From assembly GCF_016881065.1 (NCBI RefSeq), contig NZ_WXYN01000022.1:209529-273528 (forward strand): a stretch of 64,000 bases of DNA. The letters run 5' to 3'. Shown in pieces: positions 42,959-52,541 of the stretch. The position numbers and the translations under genes are program-made. The notes under the pieces are model-generated. The model saw nothing but the letters and a program-made list of their open reading frames with translations, was not told the origin of the DNA and searched no databases. Position 1 is the first letter of the stretch, and each line of letters starts with the position of its first letter. The stretch comes from Planococcus soli. Its GTDB lineage: Bacteria > Bacillota > Bacilli > Bacillales_A > Planococcaceae.

Positions 42959-43459
42959 TTATAGATTGAGACGGAAAGCTTTGACCACAATGCCGTCGTC
43001 CAAAGGGATAAAGTCGAGTGAAGCAACGCGTTCAAAGCCCATTTTTTCGTAAAGTGCAATGGCATTTTGCATAAAACTTCCGGTATGAAGCCCGACAAAC
43101 TTTTGCTTGCGGATTTTGGAAAGGTCAATGCAATGTTCGACCAATGCCTTGCCGATTCCGCGTGAACGAAAATCGGGGCTGACCGCCAATAACCGGATTT
43201 CCGGATACGCGATCGTCTCTTCTTTCCAATCGTATGCTTTGGACTCGGCAGGAAACAGCACCACACTGCCGGCGATTTCTCCGCCGATTTCGGCAACAAA
43301 CACTTCAACGCCTGGCTGCTGGTCAGTGTCGGAAGCTAAATTGGCTTTCAACAATCCCCAATGTTTTTGCGAAAGCTCTTCCTGATAAGGCATGTATGAG
43401 GCAAGGCGCTGTTCTTTCAATAAATGAAATTCATTCTTCTTAGCTTCACGGATCAACAA
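42959..43459 (-). CDS. GNAT-family N-acetyltransferase
   Basis: A 166-residue GNAT protein. The acetyl-CoA motif is IRLLAVSPDFRSRGIGKALV, with the classic R-x-x-G-[IV]-G-x-x-L loop. HTGSFMQNAIALYEKMGFER is the C-terminal motif B. The start is TTG at 43459, 8 nt after AAAGGAG; a neighbouring ATG is out of frame. Substrate unknown. It is not closely similar to the convergent GNAT protein at 42189. Confidence 0.87.
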   Translation of the reverse strand: MLIREAKKNEFHLLKEQRLASYMPYQEELSQKHWGLLKANLASDTDQQPGVEVFVAEIGGEIAGSVVLFPAESKAYDWKEETIAYPEIRLLAVSPDFRSRGIGKALVEHCIDLSKIRKQKFVGLHTGSFMQNAIALYEKMGFERVASLDFIPLDDGIVVKAFRLNL

Positions 43460-43721
43460 ATGACCATCTCCTTTTTCTTGAAGTTTTCTGCATTGCCAGC
43501 GCCACTCGGAAAAATATGTAAATCCAAATATCCAGTTTCACCACAGGCCACAACAGGATATTTTAAAGATTTGATGCGAAAAAAGTTATTGTAGACAAGG
43601 TAATTATATAGAAATATATTGCATACGACAAGAAAGAAAATAGGTATGGTTATATGAAAGCGTCTACATATGTAAATTGCATGACGATTAAAAAAATAAT
43701 GGAATATTATTTTTAAATTCA

Positions 43722-43749
43722 TTGAATTCTGACAAATGTGTTCTATAAT
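43722..43749 (+). promoter_or_regulatory. Promoter of ilvD with CodY-like box
   Basis: TTGAAT (43722-43727) and TATAAT (43744-43749) are 16 bp apart. AATTCTGACAAATGT (43725-43739) between them resembles the CodY consensus AATTTTCWGAAAATT at about 10 of 15 positions. CodY control of branched-chain amino acid genes is established in Bacilli; this site is a candidate only. The rest of the 43460-43776 gap shows no gene. Confidence 0.55.
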
Positions 43750-43776
43750 ATATAGAAAAGAAAGGATTGGATTAAT

Positions 43777-45462
43777 ATGAAAAAAGATTTGCGCATAAAC
43801 AGCAAGGTATTCAGTGAAGGGGCAATGAGAGCGCCCAATCGTGCCATGCTGCGTTCTGTTGGCGTGACTGATGAAGATTTCAAAAAACCGATGATTGGTG
43901 TCGCCAGTACGTGGAGTGAAGTGACGCCATGCAATATACATATTGATGACTTGGCGATCAGCGCCAAAAAAGGAGCCAGAGAAGCTGGCGGTGTACCATT
44001 TATCTTTAACACGATCACAGTTTCCGACGGGATCTCGATGGGAACAGATGGCATGAAATATTCCCTTTCAAGCCGTGATGTTATTGCCGATTCCATTGAA
44101 ACGGTAGTAGGTGCAGAAAGCTTGGATGGCTTGGTGGCAATCGGTGGCTGTGACAAGAACATACCGGGTTGTTTAATTGCCATCGCAAACTCTGAAGTAC
44201 CGGCTGTTTTTGTCTACGGAGGGACAATCGCCCCAGGCCGCCATAATGGACAGGATATTGACATCGTTTCTGTTTTTGAAGGCGTAGGCCAGCATAACAA
44301 CGGTGATATCAATAATGATACGCTTCGCAGCATCGAATGCGGCGCATGCCCGGGAGCCGGATCTTGCGGCGGCATGTATACAGCCAACACGATGGCATCT
44401 GCTGCAGAAGCGATGGGAATGAGTTTGCCTGGAAGTTCTTCAAATCCTGCGGTTTCAGCGGAGAAGCTGGCAGATTGTGAAAAAGCCGGTGCAGCAGTAC
44501 ATAATCTACTGGAACTGGATATTTACCCGAAAGACATCATGACGAAAGAAGCATTTGAAAATGCCATTACTGTGGTCATGGCACTTGGCGGATCGACTAA
44601 TGCCATCCTGCATCTGTTGGCAATTGCCCACGCTGCAGAAGTGGATTTGACGATTGACGACTTTAACCGTCTGCAGAAAAAAGTGCCGCATTTGGCCGAT
44701 TTAAAACCGAGCGGAAAATATGTCATGCAGGATCTGCACCGGGTCGGCGGCGTTCAAGCTGTGATGAAAATGCTGCTTGAAGGAGGCTACTTGCACGGGG
44801 ACTGCATGACAGTCACGGGCAAGACGGTGGCTGAAAATCTGCAGGAAGCTCCAGCCTTGCAGGAAGGGCAAAAAGTCATCATGCCTTTTGACAACCCAAA
44901 ACGAAAAGATGGTCCGTTGATCGTCCTGAAAGGCAATCTTTCGCCAAGCGGTGCAGTAGCAAAAGTTTCCGGTGTAAAAGTAAAGCGCCATACGGGACCA
45001 GCTCGCGTCTATAACAACGAAAAAGAAGCAACTGAAGCCGTTATGGCCAATGAAATCAATGAAGGCGATGTATTGGTTATCCGCTATGTTGGACCAAAAG
45101 GCGGTCCGGGAATGCCGGAAATGCTGTCAGTATCGGCAATTCTTGTAGGCAAGGGCATGGATGCATCTGTTGCACTCTTGACAGACGGCCGTTTTTCAGG
45201 CGGAACACATGGCTTGGTCGTTGGGCACATTGCTCCGGAAGCTCAGGTCGGAGGGCCAATCGGCTTGCTGAAAGAAGGCGATATCGTTACCATCGATTCG
45301 GAGCTTCAGGAAATTTCAATGGATGTTTCTGAATCCGAATTGGAAGAACGGCGCAAGCAATGGGTAGCACCGCCACTTCATAGAAAAGGTGTGCTCGGTA
45401 AATACGCGCACAATGTTTCCTGTTCTTCAAAAGGGGCCGTTACCGATTATTTAAATCGTTGA
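43777..45462 (+). CDS. ilvD: Dihydroxy-acid dehydratase
   Basis: A 561-residue IlvD that dehydrates 2,3-dihydroxy-isovalerate and 2,3-dihydroxy-3-methylvalerate in valine and isoleucine synthesis. Signature segments are [20 protein letters not shown] and [20 protein letters not shown], which carry the iron-sulphur cysteines, and [20 protein letters not shown] near the C-terminus. Length fits the family. No other ilv or leu genes are adjacent, so it is a separate unit here. Sugar-acid dehydratases are related but usually longer. Confidence 0.93.
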   Translation: MKKDLRINSKVFSEGAMRAPNRAMLRSVGVTDEDFKKPMIGVASTWSEVTPCNIHIDDLAISAKKGAREAGGVPFIFNTITVSDGISMGTDGMKYSLSSRDVIADSIETVVGAESLDGLVAIGGCDKNIPGCLIAIANSEVPAVFVYGGTIAPGRHNGQDIDIVSVFEGVGQHNNGDINNDTLRSIECGACPGAGSCGGMYTANTMASAAEAMGMSLPGSSSNPAVSAEKLADCEKAGAAVHNLLELDIYPKDIMTKEAFENAITVVMALGGSTNAILHLLAIAHAAEVDLTIDDFNRLQKKVPHLADLKPSGKYVMQDLHRVGGVQAVMKMLLEGGYLHGDCMTVTGKTVAENLQEAPALQEGQKVIMPFDNPKRKDGPLIVLKGNLSPSGAVAKVSGVKVKRHTGPARVYNNEKEATEAVMANEINEGDVLVIRYVGPKGGPGMPEMLSVSAILVGKGMDASVALLTDGRFSGGTHGLVVGHIAPEAQVGGPIGLLKEGDIVTIDSELQEISMDVSESELEERRKQWVAPPLHRKGVLGKYAHNVSCSSKGAVTDYLNR

Positions 45463-45533
45463 ATAAACCAAAAAGTGCTGTTTTATGACTTAGCGGATTT
45501 CGTTTTTTAGTAACAGAGACTTTAAAATATGAT

Positions 45534-45565
45534 TCAGCAGGATCTTCTTCAATCCTGCTGAGCTA
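45534..45565 (+). terminator. Probable terminator of ilvD
   Basis: TCAGCAGGAT / ATCCTGCTGA is a 10-bp perfect stem with an 8-nt loop, but it is followed only by GCTATTTTAATTT, so strength is uncertain. Confidence 0.65.
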
Positions 45566-45615
45566 TTTTAATTTAAAAAGTCGGAATATTAAATTTTTTT
45601 AGCGCAGGGTTATTG

Positions 45616-45629
45616 TGCAAACGCTTTAA
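45616..45629 (+). promoter_or_regulatory. cre-like site upstream of TRAP operon
   Basis: TGCAAACGCTTTAA matches the cre consensus apart from the penultimate base (A for C). It lies 189 bp before dctP in the 45463-45817 gap, which otherwise holds no gene. CcpA control fits a catabolic operon. Confidence 0.55.
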
Positions 45630-45817
45630 AAGGCGGCGTATCTATAGTTTTATTGAACTCAGGAAATCGTTCCAATTAACATAGAAAAGTTAATTTTTTA
45701 CGAAAGTTGTATCAGCGCAGGCAAGTTGGAAAAAATCCGTTTTACTAACGGATAGATTTCACAATGCAGTGCTGTTGGGGTGGCGAATGGAGCAATATCA
45801 AAAAGGGGGAAACGAAG

Positions 45818-46831
45818 ATGGCGAAAAAGAAGTTTGGATTTGTTTCAGTAATGTTAGCAGGAACTTTGGCCTTAACGGCTTGCGGAGGAGCTGACAGCGA
45901 TTCATCATCAGGTGAAGAAGGATCGGGAGAAACGTATGTTTTGCAGGCCGGGCACTCATTGCCCGATGACCATCCTTACCACCTTGGATTTTTAGAGATG
46001 GCGGAAGCTGTTGAGGAGCGGACTGACGGGCAAGTGACAATTGAAGTTTTTGCAAACAGTGAAATCGGAGCAGAACGTGAATTGACAGAAGGCATGGGAT
46101 TGGGAACAGTCGATTTGGTCGTTTCTTCAACCGCTCCTGTTACGAACTTTGTTCCGGAATTAGGGGTATTGGATGTGCCATTCCTTTTCCAGGACCGGGA
46201 ATCGGCAGTGGAAATTTTAGAAGGGGACATTGGTGATGAATTGTTCGCTAAAATGGAAGAAAACGGAATTATCGGTTTGTCATGGGGAGAAAATGGCTAT
46301 CGCCACATCACCAATGCCATTCGCCCAATTGAAACCCCGGAAGATTTAGAAGGTTTGAAAATCAGAACACAGGAAAACGAAATTCACTTAGCCGCTTTTG
46401 AGGCATTGGGCGCACAGCCGACTCCAATGGCTTGGACCGAAGCAATTACTGCGCTGCAGCAGGGAGTCGTAGATGCACAGGAAAATCCAGCTATCGTGGC
46501 AGATCAGTTCAGCCTATACGATGCAAACCAGCAATACATGAGTTTAACAGGACACGTTTATTCTGTAGCAATCTACATGATGAGCCAGCAGACTTACGAT
46601 GAGTTGCCGGAAGAGTTGCGGGATATCGTGATGGAAGAAGGCCAGAAAGCTGGAGCCAGAGAGCGTGACCTGATTGTCGAGATGGAAGAAGAATCCATTC
46701 AGACGCTGAAGGATAACGGTGTGGAAATTATTGAAGACATTGATACTGCGCCATTCCAGGAAGCTGTACAGCCTGTCTATGAAACAATTGAACATCAGGA
46801 TCTGTTGAATGAGATTTTGGACGCCCAGTAA
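45818..46831 (+). CDS. TRAP transporter substrate-binding lipoprotein, DctP type
   Basis: A 337-residue extracytoplasmic binding protein. The signal peptide ends in the lipobox LALTAC with Cys22. YVLQAGHSLPDDHPYHLGFL and EVFANSEIGAERELTEGMGL are DctP signatures. The conserved carboxylate-binding Arg lies in EGLKIRTQENEIHLAAFEAL. VVDAQENPAIVADQFSLYDA is also typical. The ATG at 45818 follows AAGGGGGAAACG. With DctQ and DctM it imports an organic acid using an ion gradient. The downstream tartrate/D-malate dehydrogenase, SDR and aldehyde dehydrogenase suggest a hydroxy-acid or related substrate. Confidence 0.92.
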   Translation: MAKKKFGFVSVMLAGTLALTACGGADSDSSSGEEGSGETYVLQAGHSLPDDHPYHLGFLEMAEAVEERTDGQVTIEVFANSEIGAERELTEGMGLGTVDLVVSSTAPVTNFVPELGVLDVPFLFQDRESAVEILEGDIGDELFAKMEENGIIGLSWGENGYRHITNAIRPIETPEDLEGLKIRTQENEIHLAAFEALGAQPTPMAWTEAITALQQGVVDAQENPAIVADQFSLYDANQQYMSLTGHVYSVAIYMMSQQTYDELPEELRDIVMEEGQKAGARERDLIVEMEEESIQTLKDNGVEIIEDIDTAPFQEAVQPVYETIEHQDLLNEILDAQ

Positions 46832-46860
46832 AACAAATGATTAACTAAAGAAAATCTGAA

Positions 46861-46887
46861 AAAGAGAGAAATCATTCTCTCTTTTTT
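46861..46887 (+). other. Intercistronic hairpin dctP-dctQ
   Basis: AGAGAGAA / TTCTCTCT with an ATCA loop followed by TTTTTT. It looks like an intrinsic terminator inside the operon, 17 nt before dctQ, and probably lets through only part of transcription so the binding protein is made in excess. Confidence 0.75.
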
Positions 46888-46904
46888 ATATCGGGGGAAA
46901 GGCG

Positions 46905-47375
46905 ATGAACAAATTAATCGGCTATATGAATTTTGGCATTAAACATGTATTGAACATTATTATGGGTCTGCTGGTTACGGTTGTTTTTCTTCAGGTTATT
47001 TTCCGATTCATACTGAATTCGCCGCTTGCCTGGACCGAAGAATTGGCACGATACAGCTTGATTTGGCTGACGTTTTTAGGTGCAGCTTATGCGATGTCGA
47101 CAAAAGCTCATATCGGCATGGAGTTTTTTGTTAATTTGTTTGGTGTTTCTGTTCGTAAAGCGCTGTATATTGCAGCAACTTTCGCAAGTTTGCTTTTTTT
47201 CCTGCTGATGGTAATAGAAGGCTATGACTTGGCAATGCAGGGAATGTCTCAAACGTCACCGGTCCTGCGGATTCCAATGGGGATGATTTATATGATCATT
47301 CCAGTAAGCGGAGCAATTTTGATCATCAACATGGCCTCGCAATTTTCAAAAGACTTTAAAAGCGGGGGTGTTTGA
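46905..47375 (+). CDS. TRAP transporter small membrane subunit, DctQ type
   Basis: A 156-residue membrane protein with four hydrophobic helices. VVFLQVIFRFILNSPLAWTE followed by ELARYSLIWLTFLGAAYAMS is the DctQ signature. PMGMIYMIIPVSGAILIIN is the last helix. The ATG follows GGGGGAAAGGCG. Its stop overlaps the start region of dctM. It forms the fixed scaffold of the TRAP membrane complex. Confidence 0.92.
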   Translation: MNKLIGYMNFGIKHVLNIIMGLLVTVVFLQVIFRFILNSPLAWTEELARYSLIWLTFLGAAYAMSTKAHIGMEFFVNLFGVSVRKALYIAATFASLLFFLLMVIEGYDLAMQGMSQTSPVLRIPMGMIYMIIPVSGAILIINMASQFSKDFKSGGV

Positions 47376-47377
47376 AG

Positions 47378-48646
47378 ATGGCATTGGTACTGTTTATTTT
47401 ATTGATGGCTTTATTTTTAATTAATGTTCCAATTGCAGTGGCACTTGGTCTCGCTTCTACTCTCGTGTTTTTTATCGATGGCAACGTTTCTTTGATCGTC
47501 ATTATTCAGCGGATGTTCAATTCGGTTGACTCGTTTCCTTTGATGGCGATTCCCTTTTTCATTCTTGCCGGTAAATTGATGGAAAGCGGCGGGATTTCCC
47601 GGCGGCTGATTCATCTGGCCAATGTCATTTTTGGCCGTGTCAAAGGAGGGCTTGGCATTGTGTCGATCGTTGCCTGCGCCTTTTTCGCCGCCATTTCGGG
47701 TTCTGCTGCTGCTACAACTGCGGCAGTAGGGGCTTTGATGATTCCGGCGATGGTCAATAAAGGGTATGACAAAAGCTTTGCGACTGCCATACAGGCAGCA
47801 GGGGGAACCATCGGCATCATGATTCCGCCAAGTGTACCGCTGGTGCTTTACGGTGTAGCAGCTGGGGTTTCCGTCAGTGAATTATTTATCGCAGGAATCG
47901 TACCTGGTTTGTTCGTTATGGTCTCGCTGATCCTACTGGTCTATCTGATTTCCTTGAAAGAGGGATATGGCGGAGGCGAAAAGTTCGGCTTTAAAGATTT
48001 CTTTAAGGCATTTCTCGATGCTTTTTTGGCATTGATGATGCCAGTAATTATTTTAGGCGGCATTTACGGAGGGATTTTCACACCGACAGAAGCTGCAGTT
48101 GTGGCAGTAGTCTACGGATTAATCGTTGGGGTCTTTATTTACCGTGAAATCAAGTTGGCAGATTTATCGAAGATTTTTTCTTCCTCTGTTGTTGTGACAG
48201 CAGTCATCATGTTCATCATCGCAGGGGCTTCCGTATTCGGCTACTATTTGACGCGGCAGCGCATCCCGGCTGAATTGACCGAGCTGATGCTTAGCGTGAC
48301 GGACAATTGGATCATTGCTTTATTGATCATCAACTTGCTGTTGCTAATTTGTGGTGTTTTTCTGGAAACTTCAGCAGCCATTATTATTTTAACGCCAATT
48401 CTCGTGCCAATTGCCAATGCTCTTGGAATTGATCTTGTGCATTTCGGCATTATCATGATTGTCAATCTGGGAATTGGGTTTATCACACCGCCAGTCGGCG
48501 TCAATTTATTTGTTGCGGCGAATATTGCAGGGACGAAGTTTGAAAGCCTGCTGAAAGCGATTGTTCCATTTATCCTAATTATGATTGTTGATGTACTCAT
48601 TATTTCGTTTATTCCAGGAATCAGTTTATTCCTTCTTGGAGATTAA
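47378..48646 (+). CDS. TRAP transporter large membrane subunit, DctM type
   Basis: A 422-residue polytopic protein that moves the substrate across the membrane. MAIPFFILAGKLMESGGISR, ISGSAAATTAAVGALMIPAM and AGGTIGIMIPPSVPLVLYGV are DctM signatures. GGIYGGIFTPTEAAVVAVVY and NLGIGFITPPVGVNLFVAA mark the second half, the inverted repeat of the elevator fold. The ATG at 47378 follows GGGGGTG; a TTG two codons upstream is less likely. It is followed by the metabolic genes after 18 nt. Confidence 0.93.
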   Translation: MALVLFILLMALFLINVPIAVALGLASTLVFFIDGNVSLIVIIQRMFNSVDSFPLMAIPFFILAGKLMESGGISRRLIHLANVIFGRVKGGLGIVSIVACAFFAAISGSAAATTAAVGALMIPAMVNKGYDKSFATAIQAAGGTIGIMIPPSVPLVLYGVAAGVSVSELFIAGIVPGLFVMVSLILLVYLISLKEGYGGGEKFGFKDFFKAFLDAFLALMMPVIILGGIYGGIFTPTEAAVVAVVYGLIVGVFIYREIKLADLSKIFSSSVVVTAVIMFIIAGASVFGYYLTRQRIPAELTELMLSVTDNWIIALLIINLLLLICGVFLETSAAIIILTPILVPIANALGIDLVHFGIIMIVNLGIGFITPPVGVNLFVAANIAGTKFESLLKAIVPFILIMIVDVLIISFIPGISLFLLGD

Positions 48647-48664
48647 ATAATTGGAGGAGAGTTT

Positions 48665-49738
48665 ATGACAGCTTATCAAATAGCGGTGCTTCCCGGAGAC
48701 GGGATTGGGCCGGACGTTACAAAAGAAGCAGTAAAAGTTTTGGAAGCGTTAAAACAGCAGGATGCCACTTTCAATATTGAGTTTAGAGAATTTGAATGGG
48801 GCAGTGAGTATTACTTGAAAAACGGACATATTATGCCATCAGATGGGTTAGATCAACTCAAGGGATTTGATGCGATCCTATTTGGTGCAGTGGGAGACAA
48901 ACGGGTGCCGGATGAAGTGACTATTTGGGAGTTGATCATGCCGATCCGCAAAAATTTTCAACAATACGTTAACATGCGTCCGATCAGACGCTTGGCAGGC
49001 ATCGAATCTCCATTGAAAAATGATCAGCCGATTGACTTTATGGTGTTCCGTGAAAATGCGGAAGGGGAATATTCGAATATTGGCGGCCGGCTATATCAGC
49101 AGCAATCGCAGGAAATGGCGATACAAAATACAGTCATTACTAAGCAAGGGGTCGAGCGCATTGCAAAATATGCGTTCGAATACGCTCGAAAAAATAACAA
49201 ATCCAAAGTGACCAGCGCCACCAAATCCAATGCCATCATCCATTCGATGAAGCTATGGGATGAAGTGGTGGAGACGGTAGCGAAAGATTACGGCGATATC
49301 GAGCTCGAGAGCAATTTCATTGATGCCTTGGCCGCTTATTTTGTCATGCGGCCGGAGTCATTTGAAGTGGTGGTTGCTTCCAATCTGTTCGGAGATATTT
49401 TGACGGATCTTGGAGCGGCTTTAGTTGGAGGTCTTGGAGTATCGCCATCAGGCAATATCAATCCCGAAGGCAATTTCCCTTCCATGTTCGAAGCTATTCA
49501 TGGTTCAGCACCGGACATTGCCGGCAAAGGAATTGCCAACCCAATCGCCCAAATATGGTCAGCGGCTTTAATGCTGGACCACTTAGGGCGGCCGGACTTG
49601 TCGACAGCAATCGTTGAAGCGATTGAACAGGTACTCCAAGAAAGAAAGGTGCTGACACCGGATCTCGGAGGCAATTCCACGACGCAGCAAGTCGGATCCG
49701 CAATTGCGGAAAAGCTTAAACAGCTCGTAACCAAATAG
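48665..49738 (+). CDS. Tartrate / D-malate dehydrogenase-type beta-decarboxylating dehydrogenase
   Basis: A 357-residue member of the isocitrate/isopropylmalate dehydrogenase family. IAVLPGDGIGPDVTKEAVKV opens it. MRPIRRLAGIESPLKNDQPI and FMVFRENAEGEYSNIGGRLY differ from leuB enzymes and match the tartrate/D-malate dehydrogenase branch. ASNLFGDILTDLGAALVGGL is the metal-binding signature with conserved Asp residues. It oxidises a 2-hydroxy acid at C2 with NAD and usually decarboxylates it. The ATG follows GGAGGAG. It lies within the TRAP operon, so the imported acid or a derivative is the likely substrate. Confidence 0.88.
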   Translation: MTAYQIAVLPGDGIGPDVTKEAVKVLEALKQQDATFNIEFREFEWGSEYYLKNGHIMPSDGLDQLKGFDAILFGAVGDKRVPDEVTIWELIMPIRKNFQQYVNMRPIRRLAGIESPLKNDQPIDFMVFRENAEGEYSNIGGRLYQQQSQEMAIQNTVITKQGVERIAKYAFEYARKNNKSKVTSATKSNAIIHSMKLWDEVVETVAKDYGDIELESNFIDALAAYFVMRPESFEVVVASNLFGDILTDLGAALVGGLGVSPSGNINPEGNFPSMFEAIHGSAPDIAGKGIANPIAQIWSAALMLDHLGRPDLSTAIVEAIEQVLQERKVLTPDLGGNSTTQQVGSAIAEKLKQLVTK

Positions 49739-49750
49739 GAGGAGATTTGA

Positions 49751-50506
49751 TTGAACCTAGACAATAAAGTAGCGATTGTTACCGGTGCCGGCGGCGGAAT
49801 GGGCAAAGTGGTCGTTGAGCAATTTCTCGCACAAGGAGCAAAAGTGGCAGGCATCGATATCCAAGTCGATGGCCTCGCTGAACTGGAAACTCAATACCCG
49901 GGCCAGTTGCTGGTCATCGAAGGCAATTTGACGGATGAACAGAGTGTTGAAAATGCAGTAAAAAAAACTGCGGACCTTTTTGGGCAGGTCGATGTATTGG
50001 CAAACGTCGCAGGGATTGCACAAGCGGCAACTGATATTGAAAATGTGTCCTTGAAAGATTGGGAACGCATCATGTCAATCAATTCAACAGCAGTCTTTTT
50101 AACTTCACGTGCAGTAGTGCCTTATATGAAACAGCAGAATAGCGGATCGATCATCAATATCGCCTCTGTTTCTGTAGATCGTCCTCGTCCAGGTTTGAAT
50201 GCCTATGTAGCCTCTAAGGGAGCGACGATTTCGTTGACAAAAGCGCTGGCCATTGAATTGGCGCCTTACAATATTCGGGTTAATGCGATCAACCCTGGCC
50301 CGGCTGATACAAAGATGCTGGGGGAATTTACAGCAGCGGGCAGTGATGAGGGTGAAGCAAAAGAAAATATATTCCGCAAAAGTGTGCCGCTGGGTGACTT
50401 GATCACACCGGAAGCGATTGCCAATTGTGTTTTGTACCTCAGCTCCGATTTAGCCAAAATGATGACGGGCAGTGTAGTGAATGTTGATGGAGGACGCGGA
50501 ATCTAA
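49751..50506 (+). CDS. Short-chain dehydrogenase/reductase of the TRAP operon
   Basis: A 251-residue classical SDR. IVTGAGGGMGKVVVEQFLAQ is the cofactor motif, with Asp in VAGIDIQVDG pointing to NAD. VLANVAGIAQAATD replaces the usual NNAG by NVAG. The catalytic Ser is in IINIASVSV and Tyr-Lys in AYVASKGATISLTKALAIEL. The start is TTG at 49751, 6 nt after AGGAGGAG, and 12 nt after the preceding stop. It probably oxidises an alcohol group of the imported compound or an intermediate. Confidence 0.87.
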   Translation: MNLDNKVAIVTGAGGGMGKVVVEQFLAQGAKVAGIDIQVDGLAELETQYPGQLLVIEGNLTDEQSVENAVKKTADLFGQVDVLANVAGIAQAATDIENVSLKDWERIMSINSTAVFLTSRAVVPYMKQQNSGSIINIASVSVDRPRPGLNAYVASKGATISLTKALAIELAPYNIRVNAINPGPADTKMLGEFTAAGSDEGEAKENIFRKSVPLGDLITPEAIANCVLYLSSDLAKMMTGSVVNVDGGRGI

Positions 50507-50525
50507 TTGAAAAGAGGCGCAAAAA

Positions 50526-51968
50526 GTGAAAAAACAGCAGATGTATATAAACGGAAAATGGGTAAGCAGTATCGGAAATGAGTGGTTTGAAACAAAGAAT
50601 CCAGGCACCGGTGAAGTGCTGGCAGAAATTCCAAGAGGGAAGAAAGAAGATGTGGATGCAGCAGTCGAAGCGGCCCGCACAACATTTGAATCAGAAGAAT
50701 GGCAGTCTTTTCCACCGATTGAAAGGGGCCGGATTTTACATAAAGTGGCAGATGCCTTACGGGCGGATGTGGAAGAAATCGCTTTGCTGGAAACGCTGGA
50801 TACCGGTAAACCTTTGACCCAGGCACGTAAAGATGTTGAGGCGTCGGCACTGTACTTTGAATATTATGCGGGAATGGCCGATAAAATTTTTGGTGAAACC
50901 ATACCGGTTCAGCCGGGGATACTGGATTACACGCTGCGGGAACCGATAGGCGTAACGGCGCACATTGTCCCTTGGAACTACCCGCTGCAAATCATTTCCC
51001 GCTCTACGGCCGCTGCAATTGCGACAGGCAATACTGTTGTCGCAAAACCCGCGGAAGATACGCCATTGACCGCCATCAAATTGGCCGAGATCTTTGATCA
51101 AACAGATTTGCCGAAAGGTGTCTTTAATCTGGTGACTGGTTATGGCTATGAAGCGGGATCTGCAATATCCGAACATCCGGATGTTGATCACATTACATTT
51201 ACTGGTTCAGTCCAAACAGGTTCAGCCGTCATGATGGGAGCAGCCAAAAACGTCAAGCCGGTAACTTTGGAACTTGGCGGCAAATCCCCGAACATCGTTT
51301 TTGATGATTGCGACCAAGAGGAAGCAGTGGACTGGGTGGTGCGTTCGATTATTCAAAATGCCGGCCAGACCTGTTCTGCAGGTTCTCGTCTGCTGATTCA
51401 GGAGACCATTAAAGATGAATTTCTGAAAAAGGTCGTGGTGAAAATGGAAGAGATCCAAATCGGCAAAGGGGTAGACGATTTGGATCTCGGTCCGATTCTT
51501 AATGAAAAGCAATTTACGCGCATTCTGGAATTCATGGATGTAGCAAATAAAGAAGGAGCCGCTTTCCTGACAGGCGGCAAGCGCGAGGAAACAGCCGGAC
51601 TTGAGAACGGCTACTTTTTCCAACCCACTGTCATAGATGGGTTGGCACCGAAAAGCTATGTGGCTCAGGAAGAAATTTTTGCGCCTGTCGTTGCCGCGTT
51701 TTCTTTTGAAACAGAGCAGCAGGCAATTGAATTGGCCAATGGTACGGATTACGGTCTGGTGACAGGGGTCTGGACAAAAGATGGAGCCCGGGCACATCGT
51801 ATAGCCAGCAAAATACGTGCGGGACAGGTTTTCATCAACAATTACGGTGCAGGCGGCGGGGTGCAGATGCCATTCGGCGGGTATAAGAAAAGTGGGTTTG
51901 GCCGGGAAAAAGGTCTGGAAGCTCTGCGCAATTACACCATCTTGAAGAATGTTGCACTAAAGTATTAA
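50526..51968 (+). CDS. NAD(P)-dependent aldehyde dehydrogenase
   Basis: A 480-residue aldehyde dehydrogenase of the betaine-aldehyde/gamma-aminobutyraldehyde type by general pattern. IVPWNYPLQIISRSTAAAIA and the glycine motif FTGSVQTGSAVM bind cofactor. Glu249 in LELGGKSPNIVFDD and Cys283 in NAGQTCSAGSRLL are catalytic. PFGGYKKSGFGREKGLEALR is the C-terminal signature. The start is GTG at 50526 after AAGAGG, 19 nt behind the SDR gene. It is the last gene of the TRAP operon and would turn the aldehyde formed by the SDR into an acid. Confidence 0.92.
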   Translation: MKKQQMYINGKWVSSIGNEWFETKNPGTGEVLAEIPRGKKEDVDAAVEAARTTFESEEWQSFPPIERGRILHKVADALRADVEEIALLETLDTGKPLTQARKDVEASALYFEYYAGMADKIFGETIPVQPGILDYTLREPIGVTAHIVPWNYPLQIISRSTAAAIATGNTVVAKPAEDTPLTAIKLAEIFDQTDLPKGVFNLVTGYGYEAGSAISEHPDVDHITFTGSVQTGSAVMMGAAKNVKPVTLELGGKSPNIVFDDCDQEEAVDWVVRSIIQNAGQTCSAGSRLLIQETIKDEFLKKVVVKMEEIQIGKGVDDLDLGPILNEKQFTRILEFMDVANKEGAAFLTGGKREETAGLENGYFFQPTVIDGLAPKSYVAQEEIFAPVVAAFSFETEQQAIELANGTDYGLVTGVWTKDGARAHRIASKIRAGQVFINNYGAGGGVQMPFGGYKKSGFGREKGLEALRNYTILKNVALKY

Positions 51969-51983
51969 GGTTTAAACATTGGA

Positions 51984-52020
51984 AAAGGGCTGTCCTCGAT
52001 TTGAGGACAGCCCTTTGTTT
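51984..52020 (+). terminator. Terminator of TRAP operon
   Basis: AAAGGGCTGTCCTC / GAGGACAGCCCTTT with a 5-nt loop, then GTTTGTTT. Confidence 0.9.
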
Positions 52021-52333
52021 GTTTAAGGTAACTATAATTTGTTTTGACTCAATTTTTCAACCCTTTTGACAGGGGAATCATTTCCATTGAAAGTATTACT
52101 TCCAGTACCGCGGTCATTGTTCCACTGGGTGCTTTCTAACTTAAGCAACGTAAACCCTACCTTCTTTTACGTCCTTGCGATCCTTAAATCGCGCCAGTGT
52201 GAATAAGTATTCTCAAAAACATTATTGTAGAATGCCAGATTATCAAAATTTACCAGTTACCTTTGTGTTAACTAGATAAGTATCTCACAGACTTTGATAA
52301 ATGTCAATGAAGAGGTTTGAATAGAAAAACTGC

Positions 52334-52541
52334 TTGATGTTGTATAGACATAACGGTATACAGATCGCTTTGGCCAAATTAGGTGCAAGCCACGCAAATC
52401 AGATAGAAACCATAACTTCAGATTTTCCTGATTTTCAGCTGCCGGGCCAACTGAAATAGCCAGAGATCACTTTTATTTTTTGTCTTCCCTTTATTGGTGT
52501 ATAATTGTAGGCATTACTGATGGTGGAAGAAGGAGACTCTT
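52334..52541 (+). promoter_or_regulatory. Upstream region of pncB with candidate promoters
   Basis: TTGATG (52334-52339) and TATACA (52357-52362), 17 bp apart, form a candidate distal promoter. A perfect TATAAT (52500-52505) without a clear -35 is a proximal one. Between them is about 110 nt ending in a T-rich stretch (TTTTATTTTTTG, 52471-52482). It could be a leader or small RNA, but I see no strong terminator stem. In the 52021-52333 part of the gap I see no gene. Confidence 0.35.

Noticed and set aside
52375-52480. Cobalamin riboswitch (because of GCCGGGCCAACTG and GCCAGAGA)
   Set aside because: The B12-box core and the conserved GCCACTG and AGTCAGGA elements are absent, and the downstream genes are NAD salvage.
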